Shown: piece by piece, positions 1 to 11,187 of the stretch | Numbering within the stretch: position 1 is the stretch's first letter | Layout of the letters: each line of letters opens with the position of its first letter | NCBI GenBank assembly: GCA_947471745.1 | Contig: CANJKZ010000409.1 | Coordinates: 124,001 to 188,000, forward strand | Direction of reading: 5' to 3' | Length of the DNA stretch: 64,000 nucleotides | Source: Closterium sp. Naga37s-1 | Taxonomy: Eukaryota > Streptophyta > Zygnematophyceae > Desmidiales > Closteriaceae | Translations under genes and position numbers: made by a program | The notes under the pieces: generated by a model | What the model saw: only the letters and a program-made list of their open reading frames with translations | Told to the model about the DNA's origin: nothing | Database searches by the model: none

Positions 1-365
1 ATCGCAGGTAGTGTTGCAGCAGAAGTGTTGACCTCAGGTCAGAGTGAATGTAAATGACTGGGATGATAATAACATGCATATATCGTGTTTATGTAGGAAA
101 TACTAAGGAATGCTAAACGACCTAGACTAGCCATGTAATCTAAGAGGTACATTTCCTTATTATAGCGAATTCAAATCGTGCGGCGCGGGAACCCGTTTCA
201 AACCTGTTCCCGCTCTTTTCACTTCCGATGTTTCTGCCTGCATCGGTCTCGGTCAGGCAGTTGCTGGTGTCGCTTCGACTCTTCTGACTCCTCGACTTCG
301 TACTCGGTAGAGTTGGCCCTTGCAGCATACAGGAATGCCTTCTCATTGAATTTCATATCGTAACG
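1..365 (-). repeat. R1 3' LTR, incomplete at window edge
   Basis: This stretch matches the R8 LTR (60400-60809) from about its 46th base, so roughly 45 bases lie before the window. The inner end reads CGTAACG, which on the minus strand is a mutated version of the expected TGTTACG start. It is followed by CTCCCCTTCATT, on the minus strand a purine tract ending GGGGAG directly before the LTR. Confidence 0.85.
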
Positions 366-436
366 CTCCCCTTCATTCCTGGGTGCACAGAGGGCTGACT
401 CTCTTGACTACTCCCATGAGGTCAACCTCTTGTACT

Positions 437-3400
437 GCTAACGTGGCAGTCGCTTGGTAAGGAAGTCAGCTGCCATCTCGGTAGTGGGGCAGTACGCAAG
501 GTCAACCTTGCCCTAGTCAATTTTGTCCTTGACGAAAAAAGTATCCAAGCGCGGTGTGCTTCGTGCGGTTCACGAACCTTGGCTTGTTCGCGATCTTGAT
601 GGCACTCTGGTTGTCACAGTGAAGGCGAAAGGTGGGCGAAGTTGGAATTTTTTCTTCCTGCAGCAGTTCCTGCAGGTACAGACCTTCGCAAACTGCAGCT
701 GTCACGGCGATGTACTCCTGCTTCTGTGAGTTTCAGGAGATTGGTCCTGTTGACTCCAGGCTAAAAAACGAAGCCGATTCGTGACCGTCGATTCGCAGGA
801 TCAGCGGCATGATTTGCGTCCACGTAGCCGTTGAGGTTGAAGGAGGTTGTCGTCAGCGTGGAGTAGGAGAGCCCGATGTCAAGTGTGGAGATGAAGTACT
901 GCAGGGCGCGCTCCAGGTCCAGCTGGTTCTCGGCTACTGGCTTGTGGGAGTACTGTGCCAGTTGGCTGGCGATGTACGAAAGGTCGGGTCGGCAGGTGAC
1001 AGAAGCAAACAACAAGCACCCCAGTTTCTGTTGGTACAGTTGGAGTCCTGCGGGTGACAGAGGTTTGTTGTCCGGTTTGTAGTTGGCGCTGGGGTTGCGA
1101 TAGGGAGTTGAGAGTGGTGCGGGCGAAATGTTGAAACGCTCCCCCAGCTGCTCTGCGTACTTGGAAGCTGACAGATGGATTGCTTCTGGCGCGTAGGTGA
1201 TGTTCAGTCCCAGAAACTGCGTGACATTGTGGTTGATGGTGATATCAACGCGCTGCGCCAGGTTCTCCTCGAACTGATTGTGTTTGTTGCAGGTGCCGGT
1301 GTACAGCAGGTCGTCGACGTAGATTGTCAGGAGAATGTAATCGCCGTTGAAGTGAAGGCGGTACAGTCCCAGGTCGTGCGGCAGCTGCCTGAAGCCGCTT
1401 TCCAGAAGGATCTTGTAGAGGTGCTGTTGCAAGAGACGCGGTGCCTGCTTTATCCCGTACAGGGATTTCTTCAGTTGGCTGACCCTGGGGTCTCCTTTCC
1501 CGTAGGTGTGTGGCTGTTCCACGAAGATTGTAGCATCGACCAACGCATATAGGAATGCGTTCTTGACGTCGATCTGCCACAGTGGTAGATGCTTAGCGGC
1601 AGCGATGGCGAGGAGAATCCTCACAGAGGTATGACAATTGACGGGGGTGAAGGTCTGGTCGAAGTCAATGCCATGACGCTTATCGTAGCCATGTATGACC
1701 CAGCGTGCTTTAAAGCGTTCGATCGTTCCATCAGCGTTGGTTTTCAAGCGAAAAAAAAAAAAAAAAATATCCTCCACTTAGCACCCTTCTCCCCTTCACT
1801 GCTGCACGATCGACTAGGACCCACGTGTCACGTGATTCCAGCGCCTTCAGCTCCGCGTCCATAGCTGCGCGCCACTCTTTGGCATGGGGGCCGGTTAGGG
1901 CCTGGCGCGGATTCTTGGGCTCGACGGCGCGCGTGAGAGTGGTGACTGACGTGTGTAGGCCAAGAAGTTGTAGTCCTGTGACATTTGGGGCTCTTTCGGC
2001 TTCCTAAGTGGTGACTTCCACCACGCCGTCATCGTCACTCTCGTGAGTGGGTGGGGCGCTGCTTGGCGGAGTATTGCGGCGAGACGGTCCAGTCACGAGA
2101 GCATCGTCGCTGTCATCGTCGTCATCGTTGTCGCGCGTGCGAGGCGGTACGCCGGGATGTTCGTCGGCGGGGTCGCGGTCAAGTGCTGCTGCTGCTGCCT
2201 CGTCTTCCGGAGATGCAAAACTGCGGCCGTTGTTGGCGTAGGCGCGTGCGATGTTGCTGCACTGGTCCTCGATCCACTGCTGCAAGGTGAGTCGCTCGTA
2301 GAAGAGGATGTCACGCGCAGGTACGATCTTGTTGGTGTCGATGTCTAGGATCAGCCAGCCCCTGTACTCGTGAATGAGTCCTAGGTGGACTCCCCATTGT
2401 GCGCGGTGAGTGAACTTGCCAATGGTGGCCGAACTCGGCCGGTACTCCACCACACACTTCCAAACCCTCAGCATGGAGGTGTCTCCCCTTGAGCTGGTCC
2501 ACTTCATGTGCGGGGAGAGGTTGCCCCTGTTGGCCGTGGTGGAGAGGAGGTTGTGCAGGCGCATGGCGTGATTCATGGCGTACGGCCAATACGTCTTGGG
2601 TAGGCCGGACTGGTTCATGAGGGCGCGCACCTTCGTCATGAGTGTGCGATTAACCCTCTCGGCGACGCCTTGATGCTGGTGAGCGTAGGGGAGAGAGATT
2701 TGGTGCTTGATCCCCTTTTCTGCAAGAAGTCCTTCGAGCTCGTGGCTGCGGAATTCCTTGGCGCCGTCGGTCTGCCAAATCTTCAGCTTCTTGCCTGATT
2801 CCCGTTGCGCGTGTGCAAGTCAGACGCGGAAGATTTGAGGAGCCTTGGAGCAGACATCGACATTGGCGATCTAGACGTAGCGGGAGTATGCGTCCACAAA
2901 GGTGAGCGTGGTGTTTTCGCCGTTGATGCCTTCGAAGGTGAGCACGATGTAGTTGCTGTAGACTTTTTGCACCTTCTTGTGGCGATTGGTGCTCGGCTCC
3001 AGTGAGGGGTAGGCCTGGTGTGTGAGGGCAGCAGTGGGGCAGACAGTGCAAGTGGTGGGATGAGAGGTGCTGAGTGGCTCCGTGCCATCAGGACGCAGCA
3101 GTGCTCCTGGTAGGAAGTCTTTGGCGCGGAGGCACTTGTTGAACATCTGGAGCGAGGGGTGGCCGAGCCGCTGGTGCCATAGATGATCTTCTGCGCGAAC
3201 TCCAGAGGTGCGCAGGTAACGTGCGAGATAACCTGCTGTTTCTGCTTCCGTCTCTTGCGGGATGTCTAGCACGGGTCCCTCTTGTTCTCCTGGTTCTGCT
3301 TCATTGTCCTGCTCCTCTGCTTCTGGTTCTGCTGCTGCCTCCCCTTCTGCAGGCGCTGTTGTGAGGTAGAGCGCAAGGAAGTTACGGTCGGGGATGATGT

Positions 3401-4917
3401 TGAGCGGAGTTCTGGTGCCCTTGATGAAGCGGGCGAACGGATCTGGGTAGGAGATTGGGTTAATTGAGTCGCGGGGTGGAGTTGGTGGCACGTTCCCCTC
3501 CTCAATCTCCGACCAGGGGTCTTCCCAACGATAAGGCGAGCGGGGTGGTGACGTAAGAGTGCGGGGGCGTCCTCCGAGTGGGAAAGTGACTCTTAGGGAA
3601 GGTCTTTCGGCAGCCATCTCCCTCTCTACTTCCTCCATTTCGTCCTGAGTAAAATCGCCTTCGGCGAGTTTCCGTCGTTCGGGTTCGCCCCATCCGCCAG
3701 TTCCCCAGTCTTGAACGGTGCCGGATGCGCCAGTGGCAGATCCCTATGTTGCTCCAGTGCCGTCGTCGTCTCCCCATGCACCGCGTCGCGCTGACTCCTC
3801 GTGCCATCCTGCCGCGATGCGTTCGTGATAGAGCTTTTCCTTCCTCTCAGCCCGTGCTTTTTCTTCTTCCTCCTTGACGCTGAGCTCTTCAGGTGCGTCA
3901 GGATCTTTCCACGCCGTGTCAATGTGGCGATAGACCTCGCGGGGATGTCGCGGACGGTTTTCCTCGTCAAAGTTTGTGGTGTTTGCTTCCTCCAGGATCC
4001 ACCGGAGAGTTTCGGTGCGCGGTGTTGGTTGCTCCTGGTCCGTCAGCCCAAGCCTTCCGTCTCCGGTCCCGAAAATGTGGTGAGTGGTAACGGCTAGCTC
4101 CGTTTCCGTCATGCCTTCTGGTTCCGCCTCGTCGCTTTCCGCCTCTTGAATTGCCGCAAGATCTCTCTCTTTAATCTTCTATGCGGCTTGCTGTGGGTGT
4201 GAAGCAGGTGGTGCAGAGTCCGTCGGGGCCAGGTTGGTGCAGATTTATCTCACGAGGGTGAGGGCTGCGGCGTATCCATGGTCGGCCGTCCGGATGCTGC
4301 CATGACCCCATGTTCATGTATGGAAAGTCCAGGGGAACGAGGTTCACGAGCTCGTCTGACGACAACTGGCAGTTGGGTATGTCGAAGTCGAGGACGTAGA
4401 CATTGCCAAGCGAGCGAGCTCTTCCGAGGTATTTGTGTGTCTCGGCGGATGTGTCCGGAGGAGCGTAGGTGAAGATGAAGTCGCACCTGTAGGGATTTGT
4501 AGCGAGCATGACTCCGCAGTCTTTGAGTTGTCCTACGGACAGCAAGTTGAATCAAAGATCCGGCATGTAGAGCACGTCATTGAACGTGATGTGCGTGTTG
4601 CTGTCTCGAGCTTGCAGCACCACAATGCTTTGCGCGCTTGCGCGCAGTTGCTCGTTGTTGGCGACGGTAACGTAGGCTTCAGGGGCGCGGCTGATGTTCG
4701 AGATGTATCGGACAGATCCCACCATGTGTTGGCCGCAGCAGCTGTCCAGTTACCAGGTGCTGTGGTTGGTGTTGTTGCTGCGCAGAAGGAGTGCGAGCCG
4801 CGGAGTTACCAGGGTCGCTTTGTATCTTCTCTCAAAGAGTTCATCTTCTCTCCATCCCACGGGAACGAAGCGCTGGTGGTCATGAGGTGGACTTTCCCGT
4901 AGTTGTATTGGCTGATG
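437..4917 (-). pseudogene. R1 pol pseudogene (protease, integrase, RT, RNase H)
   Basis: Decayed Pol read from high to low coordinates. The protease motif LDSCCGQHM is near 4729-4755 and directly preceded by an in-frame TAA. An acidic linker follows (about 3744-4112), then LWHQRLGHPS and the integrase core (2640-3190), the integrase end (2004-2639), and reverse transcriptase with YVDD at 1310-1321. The RNase H end is near 437-705. At 1751-1767 a run of 17 A replaces coding sequence that is normal in R8, breaking the frame at the start of RT. A six-A run at 535-540 shifts the frame near the RNase H end; R8 has the same change. At least four frames are used, so no functional product is expected. 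Confidence 0.9.
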
Positions 4918-6229
4918 TCAATCTTGCTCGTCCTTGTCGTCAGAGTAGGAGTTCTCTGTGAAGGGTTTGTTCCACCATTCCTCAGGTTTAATAAGTGCGC
5001 CGCGAGGTTCCTCCTCTTCGTCCGGCTCGGCAGCACGTGGGCGACGCCTTGCCACCATGTTTGCGATTACGTTTCTGGTAGTTCCTGCTTGAGGTCCTTG
5101 TGTCTGCTGTTTTTGTTGATGTTGTGCAGGAGGGCGAGAAGCTTGATTCTGAGGCTGGAAGTGACGAGCGTCTTGTCGGCCGACCCAGTTGTTGTGGTGA
5201 GTGGAATTTGGGTGGCGATAGTTGGACCGGGATTTGCATCGGTCCGTTGAGTGTCCGAAGACTTTGCAGATTTTGCAATAATGGCGCCTTGGTTGTCGTA
5301 GCTCTTCACGATTGTCTATGGAGAAGGTGAGGCACTCTCGGCGCGGCGCGGAGCTTGTTTTGCTCGAGTCCATGTCCTGCTGTCCAGTCAGGAGGGCGGC
5401 GCATAGCGCGGCTTCGGAGATAATTCCTCGTTGTCGGAGTAGCGCTTTGCAGGGCTTCCACTCAGGCCCGAGTCCTTGGAGAACAATTTTGACAAAGATC
5501 TCCTCCGAAACCGCGCTTCCATGCTTCGTGACCTGGTCACGAATGTTCCGACAGCGGTTAATATATGAATTCGCTTTCTCCCCGTGCCCCGTCTTGGTCT
5601 CCATGAGTTGCTGCAGGAGCCTGCTGGAGGTGACTGAGTCTTTCGGCTGATATACCTCAATGAGGTGCTTCCATACTTCCAAGGCTGGAGCGGCGCTCTC
5701 TTTGTAGGAGCGAATGCCGAGTTGTTCCGCAGGCGTCATGTTGCGTAGCAGCACACTGTACGCGATGAGGGACTCGATGTAGTACTGAGTCCTGGCGTTT
5801 TTGGTATCTTCCACCGGTTTAACATAGGAGCTATCAAAGTAATGGTAGATCTGCGCTGTCTGTAGGAGGAGCTCAAGCTCAAAACTCCATGTATTGAAAT
5901 CTTTGCCGTCAAACGCGGCAGCAGTCTTGATTTTTAAAACGCTGAAAAAGCGTGCTTGCGCAGAGTTTATGACTTCATCACTTGGACGGGGGGAAGTCGT
6001 TGTTGATTTGTCTGTGTCGAGGGAGAAGGTGTGCGCGGCGGTATCACGACTTTTCGCCGCCAGTTGACCAGGTTGAGCTGGTTGGGAAGAGGTTCTCCAT
6101 AGTTGATATTCGCGAAAATAACTGCTCGAGTGCGGCAGTGCTGATAGTAGTTGTCGCCTCATTTGTCGCAGCTGGGTTGGCATGTCCTTCGGCCGTCAGA
6201 TTCGTTTGGCCTCCGGATCCTCTGGCCAT
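4918..6229 (-). pseudogene. R1 gag pseudogene
   Basis: Gag capsid-like region followed by a classical zinc knuckle, CKICKVFGHSTDRC (C-X2-C-X4-H-X4-C), near 5240-5290. The start MARGSGGQTNLTAE (ATG at 6227-6229) is in one frame and the rest, from about 6100, is in another, so one frameshift separates them. The main frame stays open for about 390 codons and contains PAEQLGIRSYKES and EEIFVKIVLQGLGPEWKP, which have counterparts in R2. The Arg/Asp/Glu-rich tail ends in a stop at 4918-4920. A functional family member would encode the structural protein of the virus-like particle. Confidence 0.88.
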
Positions 6230-6324
6230 CTTGGTCTAGGAGCGTGTTCCGTTCGCCAGATCTTGATTCGGCGAATTTCACAAAAGTGAAGTTGCGAAGA
6301 ATCCCTCAGAAAGCTCTCATACCA

Positions 6325-6377
6325 TGTTACAATCCCAAGTGGGACTTAGCGAAGGATCGTGATTTCATATCGTAACA
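6325..6377 (-). repeat. R1 5' LTR collapsed to 53 bp
   Basis: Both termini of the family LTR are present. TGTTACAATCCC begins at 6325 next to the primer binding site, and the outer end TCATATCGTAACA finishes at 6377. About 350 bases of the middle, present in the R8 LTR, are missing. The join lies close to GGATCG/TGATTT (about 6356-6362). Confidence 0.8.
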
Positions 6378-6785
6378 AATATTCTTCGTCAGAGTCTTCC
6401 TGTTATATTACATTGTGTCTGAATATATATATCCTATACATACTGTTGTAGCTGCATATAGGTTAGTTGGTGTGGTTAGTGTTACATTCTTGTTGGTGGT
6501 GCACCTTTGTGCCCACCCTTGCCTCTATTTGTACTCTCCTCTTTTGCCTTCTCTCTCGCCATCCTACCCTATGCCCTCCTAAGCCACTGTATTACATTCT
6601 AGCACATGTCTACTTAAAAGTGTTCGCATTCTCTTTGTATTCCTATACAAAGCGATGTATTTATCTGTAAAATCACTTCACTTTCTGAATATCACATTTC
6701 TTTTGCTGACGTGATACCAGCGATCAACCCTAAGCAGATCCTGCTAAGCCTTTCACTCTTTGTAACAGCCTTGTATATTCCGTTA
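6378..6785. other. Spacer between R1 and R2, no gene seen
   Basis: About 400 bases of comparatively AT-rich DNA between the outer end of R1 and the target duplication of R2 (CCCGT, 6786-6790). One 67-codon open frame at 6467-6670 has no recognisable motif and looks accidental. Confidence 0.6.
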
Positions 6786-6790
6786 CCCGT

Positions 6791-6931
6791 TGTTACGAAT
6801 AGTAATTATTGAAGCATCACTGTGCACTCCTTACCGCAGCAATCGAAACACGCACTACCGAGAATGAAGACGAAGGGATGTAAGTGATGCGAAGGGTCGT
6901 ACGGTTACGGAGGCATCTGGACCGTTGGGCA
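6791..6931 (+). repeat. R2 5' LTR, first part (interrupted by R3)
   Basis: Starts TGTTACGAATAG and aligns with 27601-27730 of the 3' LTR with four differences over 130 bases. It stops at GGGCA (6927-6931), which is the target duplication of R3. Confidence 0.92.
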
Positions 6932-7054
6932 TGTCAGATATATATGACTTAGTCTTTGTATGCTCTAGTGGGGTAGTCACTAAGGGGTACAAGTTTCTAG
7001 GGTTTCATATTTGTATCCAACATTTTCTAGTTCAATCACTCCTCATTCTTCACA
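6932..7054 (+). repeat. R3 5' LTR with telobox
   Basis: A 123-bp LTR from TGTCAGATAT to CTTCACA. It contains TAGGGTTT (6998-7005), the reverse complement of the plant telobox AAACCCTA, and the block TAGTGGGGTA shared in form by the other short LTRs. Confidence 0.93.
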
Positions 7055-7075
7055 TGGTATAGAGCGGGTTCACTA

Positions 7076-7985
7076 GTGGGACCGTTTCTTCCTAAGGGCC
7101 CACCTTCGAAAAAAACATTTTAGCCTGTCCGAAGCGCGCTTCGCGTCCTGCCCTAAAATTTCGCGGCCCCCCTTAGTGGCCTGCCCCTTAACGGCCCCTT
7201 AGTGGCCCCTTCGCGGCCCCCTTAGCGGCCCCCCTTCGCGGCCCCTTCACGGCCTCTGTCGCGACCCCTTAGCGGCCCCTCGCGGCCCCTCTTAAGGCCC
7301 TTCGCGCCCCCCCCCCTTCGCGGCCCTTCGCGGCCCCCTCACGGCCCTTCGCGGCCCCTTCGCGGCCCTTCGCGGCCCCCTCATGGCCCTTCGCGGCCTC
7401 GTCGCGACCCTTCGCGGCCCCCCTCTCGGCCTTTCGCGGCCTCTCCACGGCCCTTCGCGGCCCTTCGCGGCCCCTTCGCGGCCCCTCCGCGGCCCCTTCG
7501 CGGCTCTTCGCGGCCCCTTCGCGGCCCCTCCGCGGCTCTTCGCGGCCCTGCCACCCCGTCGTCGCCGCCCCAGCAGCAGCTGCCGTCGCGCCTGCTGCCG
7601 CTGCCGCTTCCGCCACGGCCGTTCGCCGCCGCCGCTGCTGCAGTGACAGCCGCCGCCGCTCCTGCCGTGACAGCTGCCGCCGCTGCTGCTGAGACAACCG
7701 CCGCTGCCGCTGCCGTGACAGCCGCCGCCGCCGTTCGTCGCGGCCGCCGCCGTTCCTTGCAGCCGCCGCCGCCGTCCCGGCTCTACCCTGCAGCCGAGTC
7801 GCGGCCCTGTTCTGCCGCCCTATTGCGGCCCTGATCCTGCCGGCGCACCTCGGCCCTGCCCCACCACTTGCGGGCTTCTACCCACCCGCCCCTGGTAAGC
7901 GCACCGCCGAGCCGCGCCCCTCCTACTGCTGCTACTGCTAACCTGCTTCTGCTGTTGCTGCTGCTAGCCTGCTGTTGCTGCTGTC
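7076..7985 (+). repeat. R3 leader: GC-rich tandem repeats before gag
   Basis: About 900 bases between the primer binding site and the gag start. From 7150 to 7550 they are built from degenerate units of the form CCCCTTCGCGGCC repeated dozens of times. A run of CCGCCGCTGCTG-like triplets follows to about 7780. Open frames here run on both strands because the repeat lacks stops; none resembles a protein. Confidence 0.75.
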
Positions 7986-9584
7986 ATGGCTAGTCCCAAC
8001 GTTCTTACCTTTGATGCTGAGGGTCGAGCGGTAGACTTTGAGGTCTGGATAGATGATCTGCAGCTTTTCCTGCAGTGCGATAGCAAACACGACCTCTCAC
8101 TGTTCGATCTCACGTCTGGCGCCTCTACTGCCCCTGCTGCCGATGCTGACAGTACTGTTCGCTCACAGTGGACCACACGCGATGCTGCTGCCCGTCTTGC
8201 TGTGCGTAGTCACCTGCCGTCCACTGAGCGCGCGCACTTTAGCCAGTACAAGAGTGCTAAGACCTTGTACGACGCTGTAGTTGCACGCTACTCCTCCCCT
8301 GCCACTGCTGCCCTTAGTCGCCTCATGCTGCCGTACCTGTTCCCTGACCTCGCCGCCTTTGCCACAGTCGCTGACCTCATTACGCACCTCCGCACTAGTG
8401 ACACCCGCTACCGCGCTGCGCTTCCTGCTGAGTTCTGCGCCAAGAACCCCCCCCCTATGTACATCACCCTCTACTACCTAGTCACCCGACTCCCTGACTC
8501 CCTTCGCTCGGTCAGGGACCACTTCCCCTCTATTTGCCCCACCACACTCACCGTTGACCTCCTCGAGGAGCGCCTCCTTGCATCTGAGAAGAGTATAGTC
8601 GCTGTAGGAGCCTCTCGTGGTGACCCTCGTGCCCCTTTCTTTGAGGGGTGCTCCCCCGTTCCCCTTTTGCCCTCTGTTGCTTCTGTTGCTGCTGTCGACC
8701 TCGTTGGCACCGAGTCGGTCGGCGCTGCGTCTGCCTCTAGCGGGAGGCGCCGCAACGGCAAGGGCAGGGGGGGCAAGGGTGCTGGGGGAGCGGGCGGGGG
8801 CGGTGGTGGTGGCGGTGGGGGCGGCGGAGGGGGTGGGGGTGGCGGTGGGAGTGGTGGCGGGGGTGGGGGCTCTGGTGGCAGCGGTGGAGGCGGAGGCGGC
8901 GGCGGCGATGGCGGTGGGAGTGGAGGAGGCGGCGGTGGCGGCGGTGGCGGTGGCGCTGGTCGGGGTGGCTCTGTGCCGCGGGGAGGCTTCGGTGGTGGCC
9001 AGCGTCAGCAGCAGCAGCGCGCTCGTGAGACCCCGCCGCCCCAGCAGCTTCGTGAGTGGTACGCTGCGCGTCAGCGGTCTGGGGGTGCTGGTCCCTGTGC
9101 CTACGTCCTGCGTACTGGTGACCGCACTGGGGAGCCGTGCGGCGGGCCGCACACCACCCAGCGCTGCTTTGGCCGCCTGACTGACGCCTGGCGTCTCCAT
9201 TTCCCTGACGCCTCTGAGATCCCTCGCTGGGGTGATTTGCTCAAGTCGGGTGTAGCTATCTTTGATCTTGACTATGATGCTATTCTTGCTGCCATGTATC
9301 TTGTGTCTACTAGTGATGAGGGTGACTGTTACCTGTGTGTTCCGCCTGACCCGGGCATTGCAACTGCTGCCCTAGGTGCTCGCGAGTCCGCTGCTCCAGG
9401 TACTAGTGAGTCTGCTGCTCCAGGTGCTGGTGAGTCTGCTCTCTCAGGTACCACGTCTGGTCAGGCTTTGCACACCTTCACCCTTGACTCGGGTGCTTCT
9501 CGCTCCTTCTTTCGAGACCGCACCACCCTCACGCCGCTCAGTCGGCCGGTTGCGGTCTCCATGGCGGACCCCTCTGGGGGTCCT
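7986..9584 (+). pseudogene. R3 gag and start of protease, frame cut by R4
   Basis: Starts at ATG 7986 with MASPNVLTFDAEGRAVDFEV, the N-terminal signature shared by R3, R5, R6 and R7. The Gag domain is followed by a tract of about 80 mostly Gly residues (about 8780-8970) and an LREW motif (9048-9059). A long-spaced finger then reads C-X13-C-X3-H-X4-C (CAYVLRTG to RCF, about 9096-9165). The protease active site LDSGAS lies near 9480-9500. The frame stops being meaningful at 9584, where R4 is inserted after GTCCT, and it resumes in the correct phase at 16709. Gag itself carries no internal stop. Confidence 0.9.
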
Positions 9585-9714
9585 TGTCATATGTTATATC
9601 TGCTACAGTTTGTTTAGGCTGTAGTGGGGTAGTTACTATGGGGTACAGTAAGTTTAGGGTTTCCTACTTGTACCCAACTCTTTCCTAGTTCAATCACTCT
9701 TGTTCATTCTGACA
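9585..9714 (+). repeat. R4 5' LTR with telobox
   Basis: A 130-bp LTR from TGTCATATGTTA to CATTCTGACA. The telobox complement TAGGGTTT lies at 9655-9662. Confidence 0.93.
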
Positions 9715-9729
9715 TGGTATCACGAGCCT

Positions 9730-11187
9730 AGGTTAGCCACCTAGGACCGCTTACTACTACGGGCCCACTATTCCGCTAGAAGCGCCCTCGTGCGCCCTAC
9801 CTTACGTGCGCCCTCGTGCGCCTTCTTTCTGCTAGTGCGCCCTCGCGCGCCCCGCCCTTCGTTCTGCCCGCGCGCCGTCCTCTGCCCGTGCGCGCGTGGC
9901 CCGCTAGCCACCAGCGCGCCGCCTGATCGACGCCCGCGCGCAGCCCGCTAGCCGCCCACGCAGTTCGTACCGGCCTCACGCGGCCCCTCGAGCCGCCCGC
10001 GACCTGCCTGCACGTAGGCCGCCACCCGTAGGCTGCGTGCCGCCCGTACGCTGCCCGTAGGCCGCCCTTACGCAGCCCGTAGGCCGCCCGTACGTCGCCC
10101 GTAGGCCGCCGCCGCCCGTAGGCCGACGCTCGCGCGCAGGCTGTACCCTGCGCGCCGCGGCTGCTGCACGCCGGCGGCTGCAGCCCGCCGGGACCCGCGC
10201 GTCGCCCCTACCTCTTCGCGACGCCCTTGCGGGCCCCGCGCGTCGCCCCCTGCCTCTTCGCGACGCCCTTGCGGGACCCGCACGTCCCCCCCCAGCCTCG
10301 TCACGGCGCCCCTGCGGGACCCGCGCGTCGCCCCTCCCTCTTCGCGATGCCCCTGCGGGACCCGCGAGGCGCGGCTCCTGCGCGTCGCGCCGCCCCAGCG
10401 GGATCCAGGCGTCGCCCCCGCTCGTCGCGACGCCCCTGCGGGGCCCGCGCGACGTCGCCCCTGCCCGCCGCGTCGCCCTGCAGTACCCCGCGCCCGCCCT
10501 GCCCGCCGCGTCGCCCCTACCCCGCGCCTGGTCCCTGGAGCAGCCGTCCCTGCAGCAGCCGCCCCTGGCCCCTGGAGTAGCCGCCACTGCAGCAGCCGCC
10601 CCTGGCCCTTGGAGCAGCCGCATCTGCAGCCGCCCCTGGCCCCTGGAGCAGCCGCACCTGCAGCCGCCCCTGGTCCCTGGAGCAGCCGTCCCTGCAGCAG
10701 CCGCCCCTGGCCCCTGGAGCAGCCGCCACTGCAGCAGCCGCCCCTGGCCCCTGGAGCAGCCGCACCTGCAGCCGCCCCTGGCCCCTGGAGCAGCCGCACC
10801 TGCAGCCAACCTGGCCCCTGGAGCGGCCGCCCCTGCAGCAGCCGCCATCTGGCCACTGGAGCAGCCGCCACTGCAGGAGCCGCCCCTGGCCCCTGGAGCA
10901 GCCGCCCCTGGAGCAGCCGCCCCTGGAGCAGCCGCCACTGCAGCAGCCGCCCCTGGCCCCTGGAGCAGCCGCCCCTGCAGCAGCTGCCGTCGCGGCCCGG
11001 TCCCGCCCTACAGCAACTGCCGCGGAGCTCCCTGCCGCGGTCGCGGCCCCGCCCTGCCGCTGTAGCGGCCCCGCAGTCGCCTCCGTCGTGCGCCTGCCCT
11101 TCCCACCACTGGTGAGCACGTCCCTACCCGTACTGCTACTGCTGCTCCTGCTGCTACTGCTTCTACTGCTGCTCCTGGCGTGGCCAG
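9730..11187 (+). repeat. R4 leader: long GC-rich tandem repeats where Gag is missing
   Basis: Nearly 1.5 kb. The first part (9780-10480) is a mosaic of GCGCCC, GGACCCGCGCGTCGCCCC and similar units. The second (10525-10985) is a tandem array of roughly 40-bp units based on CCCTGGAGCAGCCGC followed by CACTGCAGCAGCCGC, about a dozen copies with unit-length variants. Long open frames on both strands result from the repeat and have no recognisable homology. No sequence like the Gag N-terminus (VLTFDAEG) is found before 11188. Confidence 0.75.

Larger units (their letters stand above)
1..6377 (-). mobile_element. R1: decayed Ty1/copia LTR retrotransposon, cut by window start
   Basis: Read on the minus strand, this element runs 5' LTR (right end), primer binding site, gag, protease, integrase, reverse transcriptase, RNase H, purine tract and 3' LTR (left end, truncated by the window edge). 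The order integrase before reverse transcriptase defines Ty1/copia. The primer binding site at 6313-6324 reads TGGTATGAGAGC on the minus strand, close to the plant copia consensus matching initiator methionine tRNA. Several frameshifts and stops show the copy is dead. It is the same family as R8: the left LTR and pol sequence match R8 closely. The five bases after the right LTR are AATAT (6378-6382), but the partner target duplication lies outside the window. Confidence 0.93.

Noticed and set aside
6467..6670. 67-codon frame in the R1-R2 spacer
   Set aside because: Short, hydrophobic by composition and without any supporting signal.
8478..9200. Open frame of 240 codons on the minus strand across the R3 Gly tract, with one of equal length in R5 (29481-30203) and a 174-codon one opposite R7 (56393-56917)
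   Set aside because: Glycine codons GGN read as NCC on the other strand, which cannot be a stop. The similarity between the frames is inherited from the sense coding sequence, and the product would be an Ala/Thr/Ser/Pro repeat.
9976..11119. Long overlapping open frames on both strands in the R4 leader (up to 320 codons)
   Set aside because: Produced by stop-free GC-rich tandem repeats. Several frames are open at once and none shows a non-repetitive domain.
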